In this document: piece by piece, positions 14,281-20,082 of the stretch
How positions within the stretch are numbered: position 1 is the first letter of the stretch
Layout: the number at the start of each line of letters is the position of its first letter
DNA from: an uncultured Propionibacteriaceae bacterium
GTDB lineage: Bacteria; Actinomycetota; Actinomycetes; Propionibacteriales; Propionibacteriaceae
Length of the DNA stretch: 20,082 bases
Assembly: GCA_936924635.1 (NCBI GenBank)
Contig: CAKZHP010000105.1
Coordinates: 1 to 20,082 of the forward strand
Direction: 5' to 3'
Program-made: the position numbers and the translations under genes
The notes under the pieces: model-generated
Database searches by the model: none
The model's input: the letters and a program-made list of their open reading frames with translations, nothing else
What the model was told of the DNA's origin: nothing

Positions 14281-15844
14281 AGACCGCGCCCACCACCGCG
14301 GCCACGGCCGCCCGCCTGTGCGGGTCGCTCCAGGTGCGCCACAGCCGGCGCCAGCGCAGCCACCCGTACACCGCCACCGCCACCAGGGTCGCCATCAGGA
14401 ACCACGTCGGCAGCAGCACCCCCAGCGACGCGACCAGCACGCCCAGGGTGGCCCCGGTGAGCATCAGCCGCACCATGTACTCCATGCCCACCACCGGGGG
14501 CACCAGCGGGTCGCCGCGGCCGGTCAGCCGCGTGCGGTGCGGCCGGTGCACCGAGTAGTGCACCGACGTCAGCGTGCACACCACCGCTGCCACGACCAGA
14601 CCGGTCGCGTACGCCGGCAGCGCCGACCACGCACCTCCCGTGGCCGCGCCGGTCACCAGCAGCACCCCGCCCATCCCGACCGTCGCCGCCAGCTGCAGCA
14701 TCGCCGCCTGTCGCAGCAGGGGTCGCCAGGCGTTGGGCTGCGACAGCAGCAGCGTCACGGCACCACCGAGCACACCGAAGACGTTGACCCCCCAGCCCAG
14801 CGACAGCGCCAGCGGCACCACCATCGTCACCGACGCCAGCACGGACGTGCCCTGACCGCCGGTGTAGCGGATGCCCCCGATCAGCAGCGGCATCGCCACG
14901 AACAGCATCATCAGGATCGGGCGCCGCACCTCGCGGGCCCGCCACAGGCTGGTGAGGATCACCGTCGCCACCGCCGCCGAGGGGCGGTGCGGGACGCGTA
15001 CGGGCCGCACCGACTGCTCGTTGCGCTCCGACGGCACCGGCAGCACCAGGGCCCGGCGGCACACCGCCATCCCGACCACCGTGCAGCCCGCCCCGGCGAC
15101 CAGCAGCAGCAGGGTCGTCCCGACGGCCGGGCCAGGGTGTCCGTACGCGGCCCTGGCCACCACCGAGCCGTACGCATCGGTGAGGCCGAACACCGTGCGC
15201 CCGTGCCGCGGGTCGACCAGCACGCCGGCCCCGGCCACCAGCGCCACCGCACCGGCGAGCCACCACCGGATCTTCGGCGTCCACCGTCGGCGGGCGTACT
15301 CGATCACCCACCCTGACAGGGCGGTCACCGGCAGCAGGGAGACCCAGGTGACCCAGGCCAGCGACACGGCGGCAAGACGCCCCTGGCCAGCGCTGGTCAT
15401 CAGCGATGCCAGGCCGGTGAGGGTGATGAGCTGCGAGGCACCGACCGGCGACACGACCGTGTTCCAGACGCCGTCGAAGTAGCGGTAGAGGCGCGAGGGA
15501 CGGATGCCCGCGAGGTCGAGGTCGGGGAACTGGGCCTGGTTCGCCGCCCCTGTGACGGGCGCCACGACCATCGCCGCCAGCACCGACGCCAGTGCGGCCG
15601 CACCCCCACCGCCCAGAGACCCGCGCGCCATGTGGTCGAGCGGTCCGGTGCCCCCACCAGAGGCGACCCGACGGGCAAGGTCACCGAGCAGCGCGGCGCC
15701 GAGCAGCAGCACCGCGAACAGCCCCGCCTCCATCCGCGTCTTGACGCGGGCCTTGGGCGATCGCGTCCGGGCCTTGAGGCGCGACAGCTGAACCGTCGCT
15801 GCCAGGCCCGGGCGAACCTCGGTGGCCAGCCAGCCAGCCGTCAC
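14279..15844 (-). CDS. ABC-2 type exporter membrane protein
   Basis: 521-aa polytopic membrane protein with about ten to twelve hydrophobic segments (for example near residues 42-56, 82-98, 155-180, 195-207, 235-257, 290-310, 320-345, 370-385, 395-415 and 470-500) and no ATPase motifs. The GTG at 15844 overlaps the stop of the ATPase gene by 4 bp, so it is the cognate permease of that subunit. Together they form a two-gene exporter of unknown substrate. A basic patch near residues 24-36 precedes the first helix, as in ABC-2 permeases. The exact subfamily is not recognised. Confidence 0.75.
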   Translation of the reverse strand: MTAGWLATEVRPGLAATVQLSRLKARTRSPKARVKTRMEAGLFAVLLLGAALLGDLARRVASGGGTGPLDHMARGSLGGGGAAALASVLAAMVVAPVTGAANQAQFPDLDLAGIRPSRLYRYFDGVWNTVVSPVGASQLITLTGLASLMTSAGQGRLAAVSLAWVTWVSLLPVTALSGWVIEYARRRWTPKIRWWLAGAVALVAGAGVLVDPRHGRTVFGLTDAYGSVVARAAYGHPGPAVGTTLLLLVAGAGCTVVGMAVCRRALVLPVPSERNEQSVRPVRVPHRPSAAVATVILTSLWRAREVRRPILMMLFVAMPLLIGGIRYTGGQGTSVLASVTMVVPLALSLGWGVNVFGVLGGAVTLLLSQPNAWRPLLRQAAMLQLAATVGMGGVLLVTGAATGGAWSALPAYATGLVVAAVVCTLTSVHYSVHRPHRTRLTGRGDPLVPPVVGMEYMVRLMLTGATLGVLVASLGVLLPTWFLMATLVAVAVYGWLRWRRLWRTWSDPHRRAAVAAVVGAV

Positions 15845-16575
15845 GCCACCACCTCGGCGTGCACGTGGTGGCGCAGCAGCTCGGCGTAGCGGCGCTCGCC
15901 GGCCTCGCCCGAGAACTCCGACGCGGTGCCGGCGGCGACCGCGTGCCCGCGCACCAGCACGGCGATGTCGTCGCAGGCCCGCGCCAGCAGGTGCTGGAGG
16001 TGGGTGGAGACGATGACCACCATCCCGGCCCGGGCCGCCTCGGTGATGGCGTCGATCGTCACGTCGACGCCGGTCGGGTCGACGCCGTCGAACGGCTCGT
16101 CGAGCACCAGCGCCTCACGCGCGGTCAGCACAGCGAGCAGCACCGAGAGGCGGCGCTGCATGCCGTGGGAGAAGGTGCCAGCCGGGCGTGTACGGACCGT
16201 GGCGAGCCCGAACGTCTCCAGCAGCAGCGACGCCCGCGGCGCCATCCCGCGCGCACCGCGCAGCGACAGCACCAGGTCGATGTGCTCCTGCGGCGTGGCC
16301 TGCGCGACCAGGCCGCCGATGTCGGGGCAGTAGCCCACCAGGCTGCGGGCCGCCTCGGCCCCGTCGGGGGTGCCCATGTCGAACCCGGACACCACCAGCC
16401 GCCCCGACGTGTGCGCGTTGACGCCGCCGATGGCCCGCAGCGTCGATGACTTGCCGGCCCCGTTGCCGCCCAGCATCCCCAGCACACGGCCCCCAGGGAT
16501 GTCGAGCGTCAGCCGGTCCACGGCCCGTACGTCGCCGTACTGGATGGTCATCTCGTCGAGCTGCACGCCGGTCAC
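15841..16575 (-). CDS. ABC-2 type exporter ATP-binding protein
   Basis: 244-aa ABC ATPase of the drug/lipid/bacteriocin exporter type (CcmA/NatA-like). It has Walker A GGNGAGKS (about 36-43), GYCPD in place of a canonical Q-loop Gln (about 81-85), the exporter-type signature FSHGMQRR (about 135-142), Walker B ALVLDEPFDGVDP (about 155-167) and H-loop VSTHLQH. The start is placed at the GTG at 16575, since TACCGT lies seven bases upstream. The alternative GTG at 16584 adds three residues but overlaps that -10 box. First gene of a two-gene operon with a 4-bp overlap to the permease. Confidence 0.88.
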   Translation of the reverse strand: MTGVQLDEMTIQYGDVRAVDRLTLDIPGGRVLGMLGGNGAGKSSTLRAIGGVNAHTSGRLVVSGFDMGTPDGAEAARSLVGYCPDIGGLVAQATPQEHIDLVLSLRGARGMAPRASLLLETFGLATVRTRPAGTFSHGMQRRLSVLLAVLTAREALVLDEPFDGVDPTGVDVTIDAITEAARAGMVVIVSTHLQHLLARACDDIAVLVRGHAVAAGTASEFSGEAGERRYAELLRHHVHAEVVA

Positions 16576-16582
16576 CCGAGCC

Positions 16583-16588
16583 ACGGTA
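16583..16588 (-). promoter_or_regulatory. Candidate -10 element for exporter operon
   Basis: TACCGT on the minus strand, seven bases before the GTG at 16575, consistent with a leaderless transcript. It argues against starting at the GTG at 16584, which overlaps it. Confidence 0.45.
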
Positions 16589-16701
16589 GGGAGCCCCGCC
16601 CTGGTCAGCCCCGATCATGGGCAGACCCTCATCTGGCGGCCACTAGGTCTTTCACCGCCGTGTCCGCGCCCAGAAGAGGGCGCCGGCGGCAAGCATGTGC
16701 T

Positions 16702-16711
16702 GCACTAGTGC
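16702..16711. promoter_or_regulatory. Perfect 10-bp palindrome upstream of DUF6458-like gene
   Basis: GCACTAGTGC, 44 bp before the ATG at 16755. It may be an operator or chance; no partner site was seen. Confidence 0.2.
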
Positions 16712-16754
16712 GCAAGGGGGGCACAGCAGGTGGCCCACGTGAGAGGAGCAACAC

Positions 16755-17018
16755 ATGGGTACCGCACGCATCGGAGGGGCGATCGTCCTGACCGTCCTCG
16801 GCCTGGTCCTGGCCTTCGCCGTGGGCGACTTCATCAGCGGCGTCGACACCAAGATGATCGGCCTCATCCTCGCCGGCGCCGGCATCGTCTGGCTGGTGCT
16901 GGAGATCGTCCTCAACGGTCGCCGGTCGGCCGTCACCCGCGAGGTCACGAACGTCGCGCAGCCGGGTGTCCCCGGCGGCACCCAGCAGGTCGAGCGTGAG
17001 GTCCGTCACGAGGCCTGA
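16755..17018 (+). CDS. Small membrane protein, DUF6458-like
   Basis: 87-aa protein with two hydrophobic segments (about residues 7-29 and 33-55) joined by a short GVDTKMIG turn, followed by a charged, Glu/Arg/Gln-containing C-terminal tail. The arrangement and the motif F-A-V-x-D-x-I-S-G-V-D...I-G-x-I-L match the actinobacterial DUF6458 family as I remember it; the function is unknown. The start is secure: GAGAGGAG precedes the ATG with a six-base spacer. It is a single-gene unit ending before a strong terminator. Confidence 0.8.
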   Translation: MGTARIGGAIVLTVLGLVLAFAVGDFISGVDTKMIGLILAGAGIVWLVLEIVLNGRRSAVTREVTNVAQPGVPGGTQQVEREVRHEA

Positions 17019-17030
17019 GCCGTAGGCACG

Positions 17031-17064
17031 AGAAGGGCCGGGAGCGTCTGCTCCCGGCCCTTCT
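17031..17064. terminator. Strong bidirectional terminator hairpin
   Basis: Perfect 15-bp arms, AGAAGGGCCGGGAGC and its complement, around a GTCT loop, between the convergent DUF6458-like and CHAD genes. On the + strand the stem ends in TTCT, and on the - strand likewise, so it can serve both. Confidence 0.9.
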
Positions 17065-17076
17065 GGCGTCCTTGCG

Positions 17077-17970
17077 TCAGTCCCGCTCGCCCGCCGCCCC
17101 CTGGCCGCCCTCGGCCAGGGCTTCCTCCACAGCGGCCAGACCGGCCACCTCGCTCTCGGCCATCGCCTCGTGGATGGCCGAGAGCAACGCGTCGTACGCC
17201 CGCGGGTCCTCCCCCTCGTCGACAGCGTCGGAGCGCAGCTCCCCCACCAGGTCGATGGCCACGGCCCCGTCCTGCACGGCGCCGAGTGCCTCGGTGACCC
17301 GCTTCCACGTCTTGGCCAGCGGCTGACCGCCGCTGCCGATCGCCTCATAGCCGTACCGGGCGGCCTTCGCCTTCTTGCGCAGCTCGTGCAGCGCGTCGAG
17401 GCGGTCGTCGCCCTCGGGCAGTGAGCCGCGCAGGTCGTCGACCATCACTGTCGGCCCGGCGGCGAGGCCGGGGAGCAGCAGATCAGCGCGTACGCGGGCG
17501 ACAGGCTGCCACCCAGAGCGCTCGGTGAGGTCGGTGAGGGACCGCACCAGACGCCCGAACCGCTTGCCGCCGAGCGCCTTGTGCACGTCGGCGAAGGCCT
17601 CCTCACGCTCCGACTCGACCCGGTTCTTGAGCCGCGCCTGGAGGGCTTCCACACCGTCGGTCTCGATGGTGGCGCTGAGCTCGAGCAGCCACTCCTCCAT
17701 CACCTCGAGGTCGCGCGGGCCGCCCAGCAGGCCGGCGAACCAGCGCAGCTCGTCGAGCAGGCCGCGGTGGCGGGCCCGCCACAGCGGGGAGAACGTCCGC
17801 AGCGCGCTGCGGAGTCGGCGGGTCGCGACACGGGTGCGGTGGACGGCGTCGGGGGCATCGGCGAGCACCGGTTCCTGGCACTCGGCGATGATCTCGACCT
17901 GCGTCGCCACGTACGCACCGACCAGGTCGGCTGCTGCTGCTCCAGTTTCGGTCACGCCTGTCTCGGTCAC
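17077..17970 (-). CDS. CHAD domain-containing protein
   Basis: 297-aa helical protein. The two conserved CHAD signatures are present: HRTRVATRRLRS in the N-terminal third and LHELRKKAKAARYGYE in the C-terminal half. Their His, Arg and Lys residues line the basic groove that binds polyphosphate in known CHAD proteins. The length suits a stand-alone CHAD protein without the CYTH phosphatase domain. Starts are ambiguous. GTG at 17970 is preferred because GAGAAT lies six bases upstream; GTG at 17991 would add seven residues. A V-T-E-T-G duplication at the N-terminus creates another GTG at 17955. It is probably cytoplasmic or associated with polyphosphate granules. Confidence 0.88.
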   Translation of the reverse strand: MTETGVTETGAAAADLVGAYVATQVEIIAECQEPVLADAPDAVHRTRVATRRLRSALRTFSPLWRARHRGLLDELRWFAGLLGGPRDLEVMEEWLLELSATIETDGVEALQARLKNRVESEREEAFADVHKALGGKRFGRLVRSLTDLTERSGWQPVARVRADLLLPGLAAGPTVMVDDLRGSLPEGDDRLDALHELRKKAKAARYGYEAIGSGGQPLAKTWKRVTEALGAVQDGAVAIDLVGELRSDAVDEGEDPRAYDALLSAIHEAMAESEVAGLAAVEEALAEGGQGAAGERD

Positions 17971-17976
17971 GCCTGC

Positions 17977-17982
17977 ATTCTC
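17977..17982 (-). promoter_or_regulatory. Candidate -10 element for CHAD gene
   Basis: GAGAAT on the minus strand, six bases before the GTG at 17970. It matches TATAAT at four positions and is consistent with a leaderless start. Confidence 0.3.
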
Positions 17983-18027
17983 GCCCACCACCGTGGGCCG
18001 GGCCAGCCGCCCCGCCCCGCGGGTCGC

Positions 18028-18651
18028 CTACTCCTCGAACGGGGCCGGGTCTCCGGCCCCGACCCTGACCACCTCGACCTCGTCGCCCGACAGGTCGACC
18101 ACCGTGGTCGGCTGGAGCCCCACGTCGCCGCTGTCCAGCACCGCGTCGAGCTGGTTGCCGAGCGCGTCGGCGACGGTCCAGCCGTCGGTCATGGGGTCGG
18201 TCTCCCCCGGGAGGATCAGGGTGCTGGACTGCAGCGGCTCGCCGAGCTCGTCCAGCAGCACGCGGACGGTCGTGTGGTCCGGGATCCGCACACCGACGGT
18301 CTTCTTCTTGGGGTGCAGCATCGCCTTGGGCACCTCACGCGTCGCGGCGAGGATGAACGTGTACGGACCGGGCGTCGCCGCCTTCACGGCCCGGAAGTCA
18401 CGGTTGCTCATCTGCACCCACTCCCCGAGCTGCGAGAAGTCGCTGCAGACGAGGGTGAAGTGATGCTTGTCGTCGAGCTTGCGCAGCGTACGGATCCGGT
18501 CGAGCGCGTCCTTGTCCCCCATGCGGCAGCCCAGGGCGAAGCCGCTGTCGGTCGGGTAGGCCACCAGGCCGCCGCCGCGGATGATGTCGGCCACCTGCGT
18601 GATCGAGCGGGGCTGGGGGTTGTCGGGGTGCACGTCGAAGTATCGGGCCAC
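18028..18651 (-). CDS. yciO: YciO family protein (YrdC/Sua5 superfamily)
   Basis: 207-aa protein closely resembling E. coli YciO along its whole length. Visible features: FDVHPDNPQPRSI at the N-terminus, YPTDSGFALGC (32-42), HHFTLVCSD (63-71), PGPYTFIL (94-101), KKTVGVRIP (116-124), STLILPGE (143-150) and a closing GDVGLQPTTVVDL. It lacks the C-terminal S-A-N motif of the TsaC/Sua5 enzymes that make threonylcarbamoyl-AMP for the tRNA t6A modification, so it belongs to the YciO branch. The physiological role of YciO is unsettled. The GTG at 18651 aligns with the family start; a longer in-frame reading to 18858 runs into the divergent patB-like gene. TACGCT six bases upstream suggests a leaderless mRNA. 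Confidence 0.9.
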   Translation of the reverse strand: MARYFDVHPDNPQPRSITQVADIIRGGGLVAYPTDSGFALGCRMGDKDALDRIRTLRKLDDKHHFTLVCSDFSQLGEWVQMSNRDFRAVKAATPGPYTFILAATREVPKAMLHPKKKTVGVRIPDHTTVRVLLDELGEPLQSSTLILPGETDPMTDGWTVADALGNQLDAVLDSGDVGLQPTTVVDLSGDEVEVVRVGAGDPAPFEE

Positions 18652-18657
18652 GGCGTC

Positions 18658-18663
18658 AGCGTA
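18658..18663 (-). promoter_or_regulatory. Candidate -10 element for yciO
   Basis: TACGCT on the minus strand, six bases before the GTG at 18651, in the 63-bp divergent intergenic region. Confidence 0.35.
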
Positions 18664-18701
18664 CGCCGCGAGCACCTCGCAGGCGCTCGGGCGCCGTCGG
18701 C

Positions 18702-18707
18702 TACTGT
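18702..18707 (+). promoter_or_regulatory. Candidate -10 element for patB-like gene
   Basis: TACTGT, seven bases before the ATG at 18715, with no Shine-Dalgarno sequence in between; probable leaderless start. Confidence 0.45.
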
Positions 18708-18714
18708 GCCGCCC

Positions 18715-19836
18715 ATGGCGATCTTCGACGTGCCCCTCGACGTGCTGCAGCAGCGCACGTCGATGAAGTGGACCCGCTTCCCGGCCGATGTGCTGCCGAT
18801 GTGGGTGGCGGAGATGGACTGCCTGCCCGCCCCCGGGGTCAAGCACGCCCTGGAGCACATCACCGAGATCGGCGACTTCGGCTACCCCGGCTACGACTCC
18901 CTGCCTCGGGCCTTCGTGCCGTACGCGTCGGAGGTCTGGGGCCTCGAGCTGGAGCAGCAGCAGGTGATGCCGTGCTCCGACGTGGTCAACGGCATGTCAG
19001 TGCTGGTCGACGCCCTCGTGCCGGCCGGGGGCTCGGTGGTGATCGCCAGCCCCGTGTACCCGCCGTTCCGCGTCTCGGGGGCGACCCGCGGCCGCCAGGT
19101 GGTCGAGGTGCCGCTCACCGACGCCGGCCGTCTCGACCTCGACGCCCTGGAGGCCGCCTTCTCCCGCCCCGAGGTCGCGGTCTTCCTGCTCTGCAACCCC
19201 CAGAACCCGCACGGCACCCTGCCCACTCTCGACGAGCTGACCCGGCTCGCAGCGATCGCGCGTCAGCACGGCGTCCGGGTGATCAGCGACGAGATCCACG
19301 CTCCCCTGGTGTCTCCGCGCGCCACCTTCGTCCCCTACCTCTCGGTGCCGGGCACCGACGACGCGTACGCGGTGCTGTCGGCCTCCAAGGCGTTCAACCT
19401 CGCCGCCCTGAAGGCTGGTCTCCTGGTGGCCGGCACCGCGATCGTCGACGAGATGTGGGCGATGCCGTACGAGGTGCGCTCGGGCGCCAGCCACCTCGGG
19501 TTGCTGCTGCAGGCGGCAGGGCTGGAGCACGACCGCGCCTGGCTGGCGCAGCTGAACCGGGAGATCGTGGAGCACAAGCAGCTGCTGGCCGAGCTGCTGC
19601 CGGGGGTCGGCCTGACGTACGAGCCGAGCGAGGCGACCTACCTGGGCTGGATCGACATGACCTCGACGGGCATGGAGAACCCGGCCGCGGAGATCCTCGA
19701 ACGGGGCCGGCTCGCGCTCAACAGCGGCGCCGACTACGGGCCCACCCACCAGACGTGGGTGCGGATGAACCTCGCCACCTCGCCGGAGCTGATCCGCGAA
19801 GGCGTTCGCCGCATCGGCGTCGCCCTCGGCGCCTGA
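18715..19836 (+). CDS. PatB/MalY-family PLP-dependent C-S lyase (cystathionine beta-lyase)
   Basis: 373-aa class I/II aminotransferase-fold enzyme of the MalY/PatB group, which splits cystathionine and other S-substituted cysteines to a thiol, pyruvate and ammonia. Landmarks: LPMWVAEMDC (27-36), GYPGYDSL (56-63), PVYPPF (113-118), CNPQNPHG (160-167), SDEIHAPLV (191-199) and the PLP-binding Lys at 225 in SASKAFNLAALKAG. The length is slightly below the usual 385-390 aa. The ATG at 18715 fits the family N-terminus. It is divergent from yciO. The stop is only 10 bp from that of the convergent TadE-like gene, so no terminator fits between them. It could supply homocysteine or recycle cysteine conjugates. 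Some PatB proteins act mainly as aminotransferases, so activity is not certain. Confidence 0.9.
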   Translation: MAIFDVPLDVLQQRTSMKWTRFPADVLPMWVAEMDCLPAPGVKHALEHITEIGDFGYPGYDSLPRAFVPYASEVWGLELEQQQVMPCSDVVNGMSVLVDALVPAGGSVVIASPVYPPFRVSGATRGRQVVEVPLTDAGRLDLDALEAAFSRPEVAVFLLCNPQNPHGTLPTLDELTRLAAIARQHGVRVISDEIHAPLVSPRATFVPYLSVPGTDDAYAVLSASKAFNLAALKAGLLVAGTAIVDEMWAMPYEVRSGASHLGLLLQAAGLEHDRAWLAQLNREIVEHKQLLAELLPGVGLTYEPSEATYLGWIDMTSTGMENPAAEILERGRLALNSGADYGPTHQTWVRMNLATSPELIREGVRRIGVALGA

Positions 19837-19846
19837 GGCTGGCGGC

Positions 19847-20082
19847 CTAGCGCTGGGGACGGATCTCGGCGGTGGCCGAGCCGCGTGCGGTGAGCGTGCT
19901 GATGCCCACGACGCCCAGGAAGACGGTGGAGACGGTCGTGCTGGTGTCGACCCGGATGCCGCCCGGCACGACGCTGGCGGTGCCGCTCACACCGGCGGTC
20001 TGCAGGTGACGGCGGGCCGCGGCCAGACCTGGTCCTGAGCCGTCCATCCCGGCCAGCCGTGCGGACACGGCCGCGTCGGCCC
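19847..20082 (-). CDS. TadE-like pilus protein, C-terminal part (runs off window)
   Basis: The last about 78 residues of a gene entering from the right edge. The open frame continues to base 20082, so the GTG at 20068 need not be the start. The visible part has an Ala/Arg-rich stretch (AAARRHLQTAGVSG), a beta-like segment (GIRVDTSTTVSTVFLG) and the ending STLTARGSATAEIRP. This is the typical tail of actinobacterial TadE/TadG-like minor pilins of the tight-adherence (Flp pilus) secretion locus. The call rests on a tail only. Confidence 0.55.
   Translation of the reverse strand, partial: ADAAVSARLAGMDGSGPGLAAARRHLQTAGVSGTASVVPGGIRVDTSTTVSTVFLGVVGISTLTARGSATAEIRPQR

Noticed and set aside
17581..18714. 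Long in-frame extension upstream of the patB-like gene
   Set aside because: It is antisense to the CHAD and yciO genes, and the family start is the ATG at 18715.

Overview
The window is GC-rich throughout, with tightly packed genes, many GTG starts, frequent 4-bp GTGA/ATGA stop-start overlaps and several probable leaderless starts. This points to a chromosomal segment of an actinobacterium (Actinomycetota). A Propionibacteriales-like lineage is only a guess. I saw no phage, transposon, CRISPR, tRNA or rRNA signal.

Layout. (1) 11-4003 (+) is an energy-coupling-factor (ECF) vitamin/cofactor importer: EcfT-like permease, a double-headed EcfA ATPase, an undescribed small ORF made of heptad repeats, and an S component. 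Every junction is a 4-bp overlap. (2) 4157-4978 (-) is a seven-blade RCC1-like propeller, divergent from an unrecognised 149-aa protein (5063-5512, +). (3) 5573-13570 (-) is a six-gene operon transcribed leftward: polar amino-acid type ABC permease, ATPase, lipoprotein substrate-binding protein, an 832-aa FMN reductase/FAD-NAD(P) fusion, and two NtaA-class flavin monooxygenases. (4) 13571-14278 is its 708-bp control region. (5) 14279-16575 (-) is an ABC-2 type exporter pair. (6) 16755-17018 (+) is a DUF6458-like small membrane protein, separated by a strong bidirectional terminator from a CHAD-domain protein (-). (7) YciO (-) is divergent from a PatB/MalY C-S lyase (+), and the 3' end of a TadE-like gene (-) runs off the right edge.

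The main discovery is in region 4. On the minus strand, a 31-codon ORF (13907-14002) has a good ribosome binding site and ends ...SRLHVDLLLTASSSC-stop. This matches the R-x-H-V-D-L...C leader peptides I remember from upstream of sulfur-assimilation genes in Streptomyces and relatives. A Cys codon immediately before the stop suggests cysteine-responsive control of the ABC/monooxygenase operon. Upstream lie a candidate promoter (TTGAAA-17-TGTAGT), two 13-bp direct repeats at activator positions and a 32-bp inverted repeat at the transcript start. Downstream lie several hairpins.

How the genes may fit together (inference): the operon resembles the Bacillus subtilis ytm/ytn and yxe loci, which import S-modified cysteines and release the sulfur with FMN-dependent monooxygenases. 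Here the transporter would bring in an organosulfur amino acid, the fusion protein would supply reduced flavin and perhaps a second oxidative step, and the two monooxygenases would cleave it. The PatB-like C-S lyase at 18.7 kb could act on cystathionine or related thioethers but is not in the operon.
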